Shown piece by piece: positions 32,049-41,195 of a DNA stretch of 61,025 nucleotides. Location: assembly GCA_028871345.1 (NCBI GenBank), contig JAGWNK010000021.1, forward strand, positions 1-61,025. The letters run 5' to 3'. The DNA comes from Alphaproteobacteria bacterium. Its GTDB lineage: Bacteria; Pseudomonadota; Alphaproteobacteria; Micropepsales; Micropepsaceae. The position numbers and the translations under genes are program-made. Every line of letters starts with the position of its first letter. Within the stretch, counting starts at the first letter, position 1. Below the pieces are notes generated by a model. It made no database searches. It saw nothing but the letters and a program-made list of their open reading frames with translations, and was not told the origin of the DNA.

Positions 32049-33521
32049 ATGGGGGGCCTAGCGGTCCGCATGACAGACTTATCGCTGATCCTGCAAGGCG
32101 GGCTGGCCAGCGTCCTGCTGCTGCTTGCGCTGCTCTCCGCCCAGCTCGTTGTGCTGGGGTATTTCCGTTTCGCCCGTCCGGCGCCGCGCGTGCGCCTGCC
32201 CCTGATCCCCGACGAAGCGCTGCCGCCGGTGGTGGTGCAGCTGCCGGTGCGCGACGAGGGCCCGCTCGCCTTGCGCGTCGCCGCCGCCGCGGCGCGCCTC
32301 GACTGGCCGCGCGACAAGCTCGAGATCCAGCTGCTCGACGACGGATCGGAAGAACATCACGCCGAACTGGTGCGCCAGGTGATGGCGCTGGTGCCCGAAG
32401 GCGTGCGCTTTGCGGTGCTGCGCCGCGGCGAGCGCTCGGGCTTCAAGGCGGGCAATCTCGCCTTCGGCCTCAAGCATTCCGAGGCGCCCTATGTGGCGAT
32501 CTTCGATGCCGACTTCGTGCCGCCGCGCGACTTCCTGCGCCGCACCGTGCCGGCGCTGATGGCCGATTCCGGCCTCGCCTTCGTGCAGGCGCGCTGGACG
32601 CACGCCAACCGCGACAAGAACTGGCTGACGCGGGCCCAGGGGCTGCTGCTCGACGCGCATTTCGCGGTGGAGCAGGACGCGCGCTTCCGCGCCGGGCTGC
32701 CGATCTCGTTCAACGGCACCGCCGGGGTGTGGCGCCGCGAGGCGATCGAAAACGCGGGCGGCTGGGCCGGCGACACCCTGACCGAAGACCTCGACCTCTC
32801 CATGCGCTGCGTGATGAACGGCTGGCGCGCCGCCTTCCTGCCCGACGTCGAAGTGCCTGGCGAGCTGCCGGAAACGGCCGCGGCCTGGCGGGCGCAGCAG
32901 GCGCGCTGGACCAAGGGCCATGCGCAATGCGCCCGCAAGCTCCTGCCGGTGGTATGGGCGACCGACCTGCCGCTGTGGCTGAAGTTCGCCATGAGCCTGC
33001 AGATGTGCCAGTTCGCCTTCTACACCCTGGCCTTCGTCAGCGCCGCAATCAGCCTGACGCTGATGTATATGGGCGTCGTCTATTTGCACGGCGTGGCCGC
33101 GCTCGGCCTCACGGTGACCGCTTTCGGCCTGTCGTCGAGCCTGGGCTATCTGTGGCTGGGACAGAAGATTCTGGGGCGCGACCGCATGATCGGGCTGCAC
33201 CGCTCGCTGCTTCTCGGCATCGTCTTCCCCTCGGGTCTCGTGCTGTCCAACACGCGCGCCACCTATGAAGCGTTCTTCTCGGCCCACATGACGTTCCACC
33301 GCACGCTGCGCGCGGGCGAACGCTATGCCGGCGGCTGGCGCGGCGGACCCGAACTGATCGCGGGCCTGCTGTTGCCCGCTTTCGCCTTCGCGGAGTCGGC
33401 GTGGAGCGCGCCGTTCTTCGCCTTCGCCGTGGCGGGACTGATCTCGATCGGCGCCATGGGATTCTCGGGCGCCACCGCGGAGCGGCCGATGATCACCGGC
33501 CGCGTCATCCCGCGGGAATAG
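32049..33521 (+). CDS. membrane glycosyltransferase, GT2 (CslA/beta-mannan synthase-like)
   Basis: 490 aa inner-membrane processive-type enzyme. An N-terminal membrane helix is followed by a cytoplasmic GT-A domain with VVVQLPVRDEGPLALRVAAA, IQLLDDGSEEHH (first Asp), VAIFDADFVPPRDFL (DxD), TLTEDLDLSMRCVMNGW (catalytic Asp) and QQARWTKGHAQC (the QxxRW motif). Three to four C-terminal helices follow. This is the cellulose-synthase/glucomannan-synthase superfamily, so the product is probably a beta-linked polysaccharide; sugar identity cannot be told. ATG at 32070 is an alternative start. No c-di-GMP PilZ domain is present. Confidence 0.88.
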   Translation: MGGLAVRMTDLSLILQGGLASVLLLLALLSAQLVVLGYFRFARPAPRVRLPLIPDEALPPVVVQLPVRDEGPLALRVAAAAARLDWPRDKLEIQLLDDGSEEHHAELVRQVMALVPEGVRFAVLRRGERSGFKAGNLAFGLKHSEAPYVAIFDADFVPPRDFLRRTVPALMADSGLAFVQARWTHANRDKNWLTRAQGLLLDAHFAVEQDARFRAGLPISFNGTAGVWRREAIENAGGWAGDTLTEDLDLSMRCVMNGWRAAFLPDVEVPGELPETAAAWRAQQARWTKGHAQCARKLLPVVWATDLPLWLKFAMSLQMCQFAFYTLAFVSAAISLTLMYMGVVYLHGVAALGLTVTAFGLSSSLGYLWLGQKILGRDRMIGLHRSLLLGIVFPSGLVLSNTRATYEAFFSAHMTFHRTLRAGERYAGGWRGGPELIAGLLLPAFAFAESAWSAPFFAFAVAGLISIGAMGFSGATAERPMITGRVIPRE

Positions 33522-33605
33522 TGCCGCCCTTCACGCCAGACGAAAAATCCTTCGCGACGGCCGTTTCGCGCCCGGCGCTGCCGGCTCGTCGCGCATTTGC
33601 ATAAA

Positions 33606-33622
33606 ATTCGAACTGTTCGAAT
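33606..33622. promoter_or_regulatory. perfect 17-bp palindrome upstream of the CHAP lipoprotein gene
   Basis: ATTCGAACTGTTCGAAT: 8-bp arms around a single T, about 83 bp before the next start codon and within the GT2-to-CHAP gap. It has the look of a dimeric repressor site. It does not fit the direct-repeat GTTC-N7-GTTC LexA box of Alphaproteobacteria. Confidence 0.5.
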
Positions 33623-33704
33623 CCGACCGACTCTTCTAACGACGCCTTGATCCGGCCCTGATAGCGTCATGACAACTGCTGCCTGAGAAGACAGGGACTG
33701 GGCA

Positions 33705-34316
33705 ATGGTGGGGTCTTTCATACGTCTCGCGGCGGCGGCCACGCTGTGCGCGGCGCTCGCAGGATGCGCGACGCCTTCCTACGAAACATCACTGCCCGAA
33801 GAGCACGATGCCGGCGGCGCGGTCGTGAGGCCCGAATCCCCCCTCCAATGCGTGCCTTACGCCCGCGCCCGCTCGCACATCGCGATCTATGGCGACGCCT
33901 ACACCTGGTGGGACCAGGCGGCTGGGCGCTTCGAGCGCTCGAGCACGCCGCGCACCGGCTCGGTCATGGTGCTGCACGACTATGCCGGACCCGACCGCGC
34001 CCATCTCGCCTTCGTCCGTGCGGTGGTGGATTCGCGGGAAATCCGGGTGGATCACGCCAACTGGCTGGATGACGGCGCCATCTACAGTGACGACCCGGTA
34101 CGGGACGTCAGCCCCGACAACGACTGGAGCGAAGTGCGCGTCTTCAACCTGAAGACGGCGGCCTGGGGGGCGCGCGTCTATCCCGTGCAAGGCTTCATCG
34201 GGCCTGATCCTGACGCATCCGCCAAGATCGCCAGCGGCGCGCCCAGCCCCTCCCAACGCGACGGGATTGCAGATCTCCTGGCCGCCGACCCCGACTTTGG
34301 CGCGACCGATCATTGA
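33705..34316 (+). CDS. CHAP-domain lipoprotein (putative peptidoglycan amidase)
   Basis: 203 aa with a lipoprotein signal ending in ALAGCATPSY (lipobox LAGC). The CHAP/NlpC-P60-like fold shows the nucleophile region LQCVPYARARSHIAIYGDAY (Cys49), TWWDQAAGRF, the general-base His in DRAHLAFVRAV (about residue 100) and IRVDHANW. CHAP enzymes cleave amide bonds in peptidoglycan. It sits alone between a polysaccharide synthase and kup. The C-terminal 40 residues are not part of the fold. Substrate unproven. Confidence 0.78.
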   Translation: MVGSFIRLAAAATLCAALAGCATPSYETSLPEEHDAGGAVVRPESPLQCVPYARARSHIAIYGDAYTWWDQAAGRFERSSTPRTGSVMVLHDYAGPDRAHLAFVRAVVDSREIRVDHANWLDDGAIYSDDPVRDVSPDNDWSEVRVFNLKTAAWGARVYPVQGFIGPDPDASAKIASGAPSPSQRDGIADLLAADPDFGATDH

Positions 34317-34488
34317 GCAAAGTCAGGGGCTTGTTATTTTTCTGCGCCTTTCTGCCTCTCCCCTCTTGCTCTGGCCTTGAGCCGGAATAAGGTCCGCGCC
34401 CTCGCCGGCCCCCCGGCGGGGAATCGCTCTTCGGGAGCGGCGAGACATGCTCTGCGTTTGAACCCATCGAGCTTCCACCGCGACAGCC

Positions 34489-36441
34489 GTGAACGACCAC
34501 AACACATCCCCTGAGCCTTCCGAGGCCGAAGATCCGCTTGAGGCGCCGCAGCCCCCGCCGGTCCATGCCCCGGAGCCGATGACGGCCAAACGCAAGGCGA
34601 CCCTGACGCTCGCCGCGCTGGGCGTGGTGTACGGCGACATCGGAACGAGCCCCCTCTACGCCGTGCGCCAGTCGGCCATGGTGGCCGGCGAGCACATCGC
34701 GATCCAATCGGCGATCATGGGCGTGGTCTCGCTCATCGTCTGGTCGCTCGTGATCGTGGTGACGTTCAAATACGTCTTCCTGATCATGCGCGCCGACAAT
34801 GACGGCGAAGGCGGCGTGCTGGCGCTGGCCTCGCTGGCGCACCGCTCCCAGGGCCTCAGCAAGCGCACAAAGATGGCCATCGGCACCGCGGCCATCCTGG
34901 GGCTGGCGCTGTTCTTCGGCGACGGCATGCTGACGCCGGCCATTTCGGTGCTGAGCGCAGTGGAGGGGCTGAGCGTCGAAAGCAAGGCCTTCGAGCCCTT
35001 GGTCATGCCCCTGGCGCTGATCATCCTGATCGGCCTTTTCGTGATCCAATCGTGGGGGACGGCCAAGGTCGGCGGGCTGTTCGGACCGGTCATGGTACTG
35101 TGGTTCTTCACCATCGGCGCCCTCGGCCTGGCCGCCATCATCCACACGCCGCACATCCTATGGGCGCTCAGTCCGTATTACGGCGCCATGCTGTTCCTGC
35201 GGGAACCCTGGACCGCCTTCGTATCGCTGGGGTCCGTCGTGCTGGCGGTGACCGGCTGCGAAACGCTCTACGCCGACATGGGCCATTTCGGGAAGTTTCC
35301 GATCCGCTTCGCCTGGCTCGCCATCGTCTTCCCCGCCCTGCTGCTGAACTATTTCGGGCAGGGCGCGGCCCTTCTCGCCGATCCGTCCAAGGCTCCGGTC
35401 GCCTTCTATGCCGTCGCTCCCTCCTGGGCGCATTACCCGCTCGTGCTGCTGGCCACCATTGCCGCCATCATCGCCTCGCAGGCCGTGATCTCGGGGGTCT
35501 ATTCGATCACGCGCCAGGCGGTGCAGCTGGGCCAGCTGCCGCGCATGGAGATCCGCCACACCTCGGCGACGGACTACGGCCAGATCTACGTGCCGCGCAT
35601 GAACGCCTATCTCTGCGTCGGCGTCGTCCTCATCGTGCTGATCTTCAAGAGCTCGAATGCGATGGCCACGGCCTACGGCATCGCGGTCACCGGCATCATG
35701 GTGCTCAGCACCATCCTCGTCGGACTGGTGGCGGTCAAGCAGTGGCGCTGGAAACCCCTCTACGTGATCCCGGTGTTCGGCGTCCTGGCCCTGGTCGATC
35801 TGCTGTTCCTGTCGTCGAACGCCCTCAAGATCGCGGAAGGCGGCTGGCTGCCGCTGTTCATCGCCGGCTTCGTCTACATCGTGATGGAGACCTGGCGGCT
35901 GGGGCGGCGGGCGCAACTCGAGCGGGTCCGCAGCGAATCCATGCCGCTTACGGTCTTCCTGGAACGCGCCGAGAAGACGCCGGTGCGCGTCGCCGGCACG
36001 GCCGTGTTCCTCACGGCGCGCGCCGATGCCGTGCCCGGCGCGCTGCTGCACAATCTGAAGCACAACAAGGTGCTGCATGAGCGCGTGATCATCGCCCAGG
36101 TGATGGTCGACGACACGCCCTTCGTGCCTCCCGCCAAGCGCGTGGAAGTGGAAAAGCTGGGCAAGGGCTTCTTCTCGGTCCACATCCATCACGGATTCTT
36201 CGAAACCCCGGACGTGCCGCACGCCCTGTCGGAGGCGCGCCCCTTCGGGCTGGCGGTGGATCCGGAATCCACGACCTTCTTCATCGGCCGCGAGACGCTG
36301 GTGCCGGCGGAGCATCCGGTGCTGGGGCACTGGCGCACCTGGCTCTACATGCAGCTGGCCTCGAACGCGCTGTCGCCGGCGCGTTTCTATCACCTGCCGC
36401 CCAACCGCGTCGTCGAACTCGGCACGCAGATCACGATCTGA
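34489..36441 (+). CDS. kup: low-affinity potassium uptake protein Kup
   Basis: 650 aa starting at GTG. About 12 membrane segments lie between residues 30 and 460, and the cytoplasmic C-terminal domain covers 470-650. Family motifs: LGVVYGDIGTSPLYAVRQ at the first helix, NDGEGGVLALASL, FFGDGMLTPAISVLSAVEGL, and CETLYADMGHFGKFPIRFAW. It imports K+ with protons. No K+-sensing gene is nearby. The 172-bp leader contains a short GC hairpin around CCCCCCGGCGGGG. Convergent with the methyltransferase gene, sharing a terminator-like stem. Confidence 0.96.
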   Translation: MNDHNTSPEPSEAEDPLEAPQPPPVHAPEPMTAKRKATLTLAALGVVYGDIGTSPLYAVRQSAMVAGEHIAIQSAIMGVVSLIVWSLVIVVTFKYVFLIMRADNDGEGGVLALASLAHRSQGLSKRTKMAIGTAAILGLALFFGDGMLTPAISVLSAVEGLSVESKAFEPLVMPLALIILIGLFVIQSWGTAKVGGLFGPVMVLWFFTIGALGLAAIIHTPHILWALSPYYGAMLFLREPWTAFVSLGSVVLAVTGCETLYADMGHFGKFPIRFAWLAIVFPALLLNYFGQGAALLADPSKAPVAFYAVAPSWAHYPLVLLATIAAIIASQAVISGVYSITRQAVQLGQLPRMEIRHTSATDYGQIYVPRMNAYLCVGVVLIVLIFKSSNAMATAYGIAVTGIMVLSTILVGLVAVKQWRWKPLYVIPVFGVLALVDLLFLSSNALKIAEGGWLPLFIAGFVYIVMETWRLGRRAQLERVRSESMPLTVFLERAEKTPVRVAGTAVFLTARADAVPGALLHNLKHNKVLHERVIIAQVMVDDTPFVPPAKRVEVEKLGKGFFSVHIHHGFFETPDVPHALSEARPFGLAVDPESTTFFIGRETLVPAEHPVLGHWRTWLYMQLASNALSPARFYHLPPNRVVELGTQITI

Positions 36442-36475
36442 TCCGGACGGCGTTCCACCCTGAATTCCGGATCAG
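36438..36475. terminator. bidirectional terminator candidate between kup and the methyltransferase gene
   Basis: CTGATCCGG (36438-36446) and CCGGATCAG (36467-36475) form a perfect 9-bp stem with a 20-nt loop. The arms include the stop codons of the two convergent genes. There are no T tracts. Confidence 0.45.
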
Positions 36476-37647
36476 TCCAGCGCGTAGAACAGCGCCTTCA
36501 GATAGGCCGTTTCGGGCAGCATGGGATGCACGGGATGATCGGGGCCCGCGCCCGCCTGGCGGATCAGCCGCGCCGCGCGCCCCGCGCGCTGCAGGCCCAT
36601 GGCGCATTCCTGCGCGAAACGCTCGAGCGGGATGTTGTGCGAGCACGAGGCGAGCATGAGGACGCCGCCCGGCGCGGTGACCGAGGCGGCGAGCCGCGCC
36701 AGCTTGCGATAGGCCTTGGCGCCGGTTTCGAGATCCTTCTTAGACTTGACGAAGGGCGGCGGATCGGCGGCGACGACGTCGAAGGTTTCGTGGGCCGACG
36801 ACAGCCGCTCGAGTTCCTCGAACACGTCCGCCCTGATGAAATTCGCCGACAGCGCGTTGGCGCGGGCGGCGTCCTCCGCCAGGGCGAGCGCCGGCGCCGA
36901 GCTGTCGAGGCCTGCCACTTCGCGCGCGCCGGCCATGGCGGCAGCCAACGCAAATCCGCCGGTGTAGCAATAGGCGTCGAGCACGGAACGGCCGCGCGCC
37001 AAGGAAGCCAGGAAGGCGCGGTTGTCACGCTGATCGTAATACCAGCCGGTCTTCTGGCCGCCGGCGCTGTCGGCAAAATAGCGCACGCCGTTTTCCTCAA
37101 CGCCGAGGCGCCCGCCGTCGCCCTTCTCCACCGCCATGTAGGAGGGCAGGCCTTCGAGGGCGCGCGCCGGCGCATCGGCCCGCAGAATCACCGTCGCCGG
37201 TCCGACGACGTCATCGAGCGCCGCGAGAAACGGCTGGCGCAGAGCCTCCATTCCGGCCGTAGTGATCTGCACCACGCAGGCGTCGCCGAAGCGATCGACG
37301 ACGAGGCCGGGCAAGCCGTCGCCTTCCGCATGCACCAGGCGGTAGTAAGGCTCGGCGTACAACTGTTGTCGCAGTGTCAGCGCCCGCTGCAGGCGCATCG
37401 CGAAAAAAGCGCGATCGAGCCCGACATCGCACGCCGATGCATAAAGCCGCACCGCGATGAGGCTCGCGGCGTTGAAAGTTCCCGTCCCGAAGCTGCGGCC
37501 GTCGTCGCCCACGACATTCACAACGGTACCCGCCGGCAGCCCTTTCAGGGCGGTAGTCATGGCGATTTCGTTGGAGAACAGCCACGGCGCGCCGGCGCGC
37601 GCCCGGCGGCCCTCGCGGGCTTTCACGCTCACAACCAGTCGGCTCAT
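36472..37647 (-). CDS. class I SAM-dependent rRNA methyltransferase (RlmI-like)
   Basis: 391 aa from the ATG at 37647. The N-terminal PUA domain has GAPWLFSNEIAMTTALKG and NVVGDDGRSFGTGTFN, and the central domain has GDGLPGLVVDRFGDACVVQ. The Rossmann methyltransferase domain has SVLDAYCYTGGFALAAAMAG (motif I), EVAGLDSSAPAL and the catalytic DPPPFVKSKKDL, then LMLASCSHNI. This matches the RlmI/YccW family that makes 5-methylcytosine in 23S rRNA. ATG at 37656 is possible; the frame upstream of that lacks family sequence. Confidence 0.9.
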   Translation of the reverse strand: MSRLVVSVKAREGRRARAGAPWLFSNEIAMTTALKGLPAGTVVNVVGDDGRSFGTGTFNAASLIAVRLYASACDVGLDRAFFAMRLQRALTLRQQLYAEPYYRLVHAEGDGLPGLVVDRFGDACVVQITTAGMEALRQPFLAALDDVVGPATVILRADAPARALEGLPSYMAVEKGDGGRLGVEENGVRYFADSAGGQKTGWYYDQRDNRAFLASLARGRSVLDAYCYTGGFALAAAMAGAREVAGLDSSAPALALAEDAARANALSANFIRADVFEELERLSSAHETFDVVAADPPPFVKSKKDLETGAKAYRKLARLAASVTAPGGVLMLASCSHNIPLERFAQECAMGLQRAGRAARLIRQAGAGPDHPVHPMLPETAYLKALFYALD

Positions 37648-37843
37648 CTCAACCATAGGGTTAAAAGCAACCTCCGGTAACATGGTTCCCTGCATGACCA
37701 CAACGCATAGCGGCCCGGTCGTAAGCAGTGCATCCCATTGTCGCCACAATTTGCCCCTACAGGCCCCGCGCTCCGCGCATCAGTGTTGTCGCTCGCTTGC
37801 CGTCGCAACGCCGTGTCCGCGTGTCATGCGATGGGAATTTTCG

Positions 37844-38323
37844 ATGAACCACCTGAAGCCGGTCGAGACCATGGTCAGCGAACGCAACCGCGCCCTTCAT
37901 GAAATTTGGAAATCCCGCGCCGAGGACCGCGTGGCGCCGCGGCGCGGCGACATCACCTTGTCGCTGGTGCGCACGCTGACACCTTGGATGTGGATGGTGG
38001 ACGTGCTCGAGCAGGGAAAGGATTTTCGCTTCCGCCTCTCCGGCGACAACGTCAACCAGTTCCTCGGCGGCAACTACACGGGCCAGTCCCTCTCCCTCTT
38101 GCCGCACTCCAGGTTCGTCGAGCGCGTACGCCGCGCCCTGGCTCATTGCGTCGAACACAAGGAACCCGTGGCTCTGGGACCGGTGGCTTCGGGCTATGCG
38201 GGAAAGGAACACTGGGAAGTGGAAATCGTCGCCCTTCCGTTGTCGGAAGACGGGCAGGCGATCAACTGTCTGATGGGCGCCATCGAGCTGTGGCCGCTCG
38301 GCACGCACGAGGCTATTTCTTGA
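37844..38323 (+). CDS. single-domain PAS protein (PAS_5-like), paralogue 4
   Basis: 159 aa. It shares with the tandem trio at 22-24 kb the order: basic N-terminal helix, PRRGDITLSLVRTLTPWMWM, FRFRLSGDNVNQFLGGNYTG, HCVEHKEPVALGPVASGYAG and a C-terminal strand with INCLMGAIELWPLG. No output domain. ATG at 37826 is a six-codon-longer alternative in the same frame. Its 3' end overlaps the convergent XRE gene by 11 bp. Ligand and function unknown. Confidence 0.75.
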   Translation: MNHLKPVETMVSERNRALHEIWKSRAEDRVAPRRGDITLSLVRTLTPWMWMVDVLEQGKDFRFRLSGDNVNQFLGGNYTGQSLSLLPHSRFVERVRRALAHCVEHKEPVALGPVASGYAGKEHWEVEIVALPLSEDGQAINCLMGAIELWPLGTHEAIS

Positions 38324-38558
38324 GGCGTATGCCGCGCCCGCCCTCGCTGGACGCGGCCCCCTCCCCGATCAGCACGATTCCGGCCGTCTCGAGCGCCGAG
38401 ATCAGCTTCATCAGCGAATCGACATTGCCGCGGATGACGCCTTCGCTGGCCTCCATCCGCTGGATGGTGGGGACCGAAAGGCTAGCCATGTCGGCCAGCT
38501 GACGCTGGTCCATGCCGAGAAGGGCCCGGGCGGCCCGAAGCTGCGCAGCCGTGATCAT
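38313..38558 (-). CDS. small XRE-family helix-turn-helix regulator
   Basis: 81 aa: TAAQLRAARALLGMDQRQLA then DMASLSVPTIQRMEASEGVI is a Cro/C1-type helix-turn-helix, followed by a DSLMKLISALETAGIVLIGE helix and strand common in stand-alone alphaproteobacterial XRE regulators. The 3' end overlaps the convergent PAS gene by 11 bp. The target is unknown; self-regulation is likely. The intergenic region upstream is AT-rich for this genome. Confidence 0.85.
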   Translation of the reverse strand: MITAAQLRAARALLGMDQRQLADMASLSVPTIQRMEASEGVIRGNVDSLMKLISALETAGIVLIGEGAASSEGGRGIRLKK

Positions 38559-38691
38559 GGATTAACCCTGCTTCCTACCTCCGCAAGCTGCATCAGCGAC
38601 ATGACAGCCATTCTTATTTTCGTAGCATATGTGAAAAAACATGCACTATACATCACCCTGAAGGGCGAACGCCGGGAGGCGGCGCGGGTTG

Positions 38692-38998
38692 ATGTTTTTT
38701 TGCAGGAAAGCTGGGGGATCACAAGTCATCCGCGGCAGCGTGGCGGGACAAAAAGGCGCGGCCCCTGGCCGACGCCGCAAGGCTGGCCAACGCGGCGGCG
38801 ACCGACGAGCACCTGCCGATCGGCTCGGCTCTGGGGCAGGACCCCGAAGGCTGGCACGCCCGGATGATGCTCAACACGGTTCCGGCCTATCGCATCAAAG
38901 ATCACCAGCGGGCCCCGGCAGGCTCGCCGCCGGGCGAACTCGAAATCCGCCCGGAAGATTTCGCGCGCTATCTGGACTGGCTGCGCAGCCTGTGGTGA
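38692..38998 (+). pseudogene. small conserved-looking gene broken by a 1-bp shift in a T7 tract
   Basis: An ATG at 38692, preceded by GGGAGG at 38674-38679, leads into seven Ts (38695-38701). In the annotated register translation drifts into Arg/Gly noise. Removing one T gives a clean frame to the TGA at 38996-38998: MFFAGKLGDHKSSAAAWRDK, then a block with LPIGSALGQDPEGWHARMML and the ending PEDFARYLDWLRSLW, about 101 aa. The latter half is clearly protein-like and has no start codon of its own. Either the gene is a recent pseudogene, the T tract is misread, or expression needs slippage. Function unknown. Confidence 0.55.
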
Positions 38999-39047
38999 GC
39001 GCCGCGCTGCGCGCGAAGCCCGTCGAAAAAGCATTCGAGGCTTAGCG

Positions 39048-41192
39048 TCAGATTTGCACGAAAACCGGCACCTCGTGGCCGTCGCTGGCGTGGGGCACAG
39101 CGGCAACGCGATCTCCCACGCGCTCGAACTGCAGCGTGATGGTGCGGTCTCCGAAGGCGAGATCGCGCACGAAAAGGCGGTCCACACTCGTGGGCAGGTA
39201 AGGCCGGTCCACATGGATTTCCTGCCTGGCGCCGTCGATGCGCAGTCCGAGGCAGCCTTGCAGCATCATCAGGGGGGCGCCCGCCGCCCAGGCCTGCGGC
39301 AAACAGGCGACCGGGTAGGAGATCGGAGGCTCGCCCGGCATGCGGGCGAATCCGCAATAGAGTTCCGGCAGGCGCATCTTGAAGCTCACCGCGGTTTCGA
39401 AGATCTGGTTCATGAGCCGCACCGCGCCGCCGCGCTCGCCATAGCGCGCCGCGCCGGCGGCACAGATCGCCGTGTCGTGCGGCCAAACCGAGCCGTTGTG
39501 ATAGGCCATGGGATTGAAGTTCGCTTGGCGGCTGCCCAGCGTGCGCACGCCCCAGCCGCTGTCGAGCTCCGACGACAACAAGCGCTGCACCACGCGCCGG
39601 GCGCGGTCGTGGGACGGCAGGCCGACATAAAGCAGATGGCCCGGGTTGGAGGCGCACACCCGGCACAGCCGGTTCTCGCCGTCGATGGCGATGCCATAAA
39701 AGCCCTCGTCCTCCATCCAGAAATGCCGTTCGACGCCGCGGCGCAGATTCTCCGCCCGCAGGCTCCAGGCACCGGCAGAGACCGGATCGCCGCGTTCGCC
39801 CGCCAGCCTCGCCATGGCCCGGAAGGCGGCGAAGGCGTAGCCCTGCACTTCCACCAGGGCGACGGGGCCGTGCACCATGCGGCCGTCGGCGTGAAAGATG
39901 GAGTCCTCGCTGTCCTTCCAGCCCTGATTGGCAAGCCCTGTGTCCTTGCCGCGGGCATAGGTCAGCAAGCCCAGGGCGGAGCTGTCGATGGTGCGTTCGA
40001 TCCAGCTCAGCGCCGCCAGCAGCGCCGGCCATAACGCATCGATGGTCCCACGGTCGCCGGTGCGGTCCCAATAGGCGCCGGCCAGCACCAGGAACAGCGG
40101 CGTGGTGTCGACACCGCCGTAATAGCGGCCGAACGGCACCTCGCCGAGGGCGCCCATCTCGCCCTTGCGCGTCTCGTGCAGGATCTTGCCGGGCGCGGAA
40201 TCGCGGAAGGCGGAGGTCTCGCCTGCCTGGGTCGAGGCCAGATAGGCCAGAACGCCCTTCGACAGCGCCGGATCGAGCCACAAGGTCTGCAGGGCGGTGA
40301 TGATGGCGTCGCGCCCGAAGGTGGTCGAAAACCACGGGATGCCGGCGTAGGGATAGGGCCCGGTCTCGAGGTCGGTGGTGAGCAGCGCCAGATCCGCCCG
40401 CGAACGCTGGATCCACGCATTGAACAGGCGGCTCGAAGAATGCAGCCGCGCACCGCGGCGATAGCGGGCGCGCAACAGCCGGCAGGCGGCAGCGGCCTCG
40501 CGGCGGTAGCGCATCCTAGAGGGATGCCCGGCCTTGCCGGCGCTGAACTCGAAATAGAGGTCACGCACCTCGCCGGGCTCGATGCGAATCTCGAACTCGG
40601 CACGATCGCCTTCAAGCGCCACCGGTTCCTCGGAGAAGGAGATCGTGGTGCGGCGGCGGACCAGGTCGAGACCCGTATAGCCGAGCACGACCGCGCCGTC
40701 GGCGAACTCGGGCGCGTCGCGCCGGCCGCGCCGTGCCCGGTGAAGGCCGCGGACCTCGAAGATGTCGGCGAAGTCGGCGCCATAGCGCAATGTCAGGGGC
40801 AGGACGACGGCGGTGGTGCCGAAGTTCGTGCACAGCAGGCGCTCCATGAGGCCGCTGTTGCTGAGGACCTTGGAGCGGCGCAGATGGACCGTGCCCACCG
40901 GTCCGCGGTCGCCGAGCGGCTTGTTCACCATGTGCGACGTGAGCAGCGCATTGTCGCGGCTGTGGGCGGTGTTGAGCAGGGTCGGGCGCTCGCCGCGGAT
41001 GCGCAGCTTCAGCATGGAAAGGATGCGCGTGTCGTCGTGGAACAAGCCGTTGCCGTTGCCGTCGATGTCGCCATAGGCGTCGGTGACGACGAAGGTGTCG
41101 GCCTGCTTGAGGACGAAGAGGCGCGACGGCGGCGGCGGGTCGGGCCGCAACCCTTCGGCTGATACGGGGCTCGCAACTGTTTCCGGCAACAC
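39048..41192 (-). CDS. amylo-alpha-1,6-glucosidase (glycogen debranching-type)
   Basis: 714 aa. The N-terminal beta domain (DUF/GDE_N_bis type) has LFVLKQADTFVVTDAYGDID and GLFHDDTRILS. The C-terminal (alpha/alpha)6 barrel has GIPWFSTTFGRDAIITALQT, YYGGVDTTPLFLVLAGAYWD, GWKDSEDSIFHADGRM and NPMAYHNGSVWPHDTAICAA, with acidic residues placed as in GH15/GH63-like debranching enzymes. It likely trims alpha-1,6 branches. It starts 3 bp after the stop of the GT4 gene, so the two are one operon for alpha-glucan or similar glycan metabolism. Confidence 0.9.
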   Translation of the reverse strand: MLPETVASPVSAEGLRPDPPPPSRLFVLKQADTFVVTDAYGDIDGNGNGLFHDDTRILSMLKLRIRGERPTLLNTAHSRDNALLTSHMVNKPLGDRGPVGTVHLRRSKVLSNSGLMERLLCTNFGTTAVVLPLTLRYGADFADIFEVRGLHRARRGRRDAPEFADGAVVLGYTGLDLVRRRTTISFSEEPVALEGDRAEFEIRIEPGEVRDLYFEFSAGKAGHPSRMRYRREAAAACRLLRARYRRGARLHSSSRLFNAWIQRSRADLALLTTDLETGPYPYAGIPWFSTTFGRDAIITALQTLWLDPALSKGVLAYLASTQAGETSAFRDSAPGKILHETRKGEMGALGEVPFGRYYGGVDTTPLFLVLAGAYWDRTGDRGTIDALWPALLAALSWIERTIDSSALGLLTYARGKDTGLANQGWKDSEDSIFHADGRMVHGPVALVEVQGYAFAAFRAMARLAGERGDPVSAGAWSLRAENLRRGVERHFWMEDEGFYGIAIDGENRLCRVCASNPGHLLYVGLPSHDRARRVVQRLLSSELDSGWGVRTLGSRQANFNPMAYHNGSVWPHDTAICAAGAARYGERGGAVRLMNQIFETAVSFKMRLPELYCGFARMPGEPPISYPVACLPQAWAAGAPLMMLQGCLGLRIDGARQEIHVDRPYLPTSVDRLFVRDLAFGDRTITLQFERVGDRVAAVPHASDGHEVPVFVQI

Positions 41193-41195
41193 GGC

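Noticed and set aside
33606..33622. LexA box
   Set aside because: Alphaproteobacterial LexA sites are direct GTTC-N7-GTTC repeats; this is a perfect palindrome and lacks that spacing.
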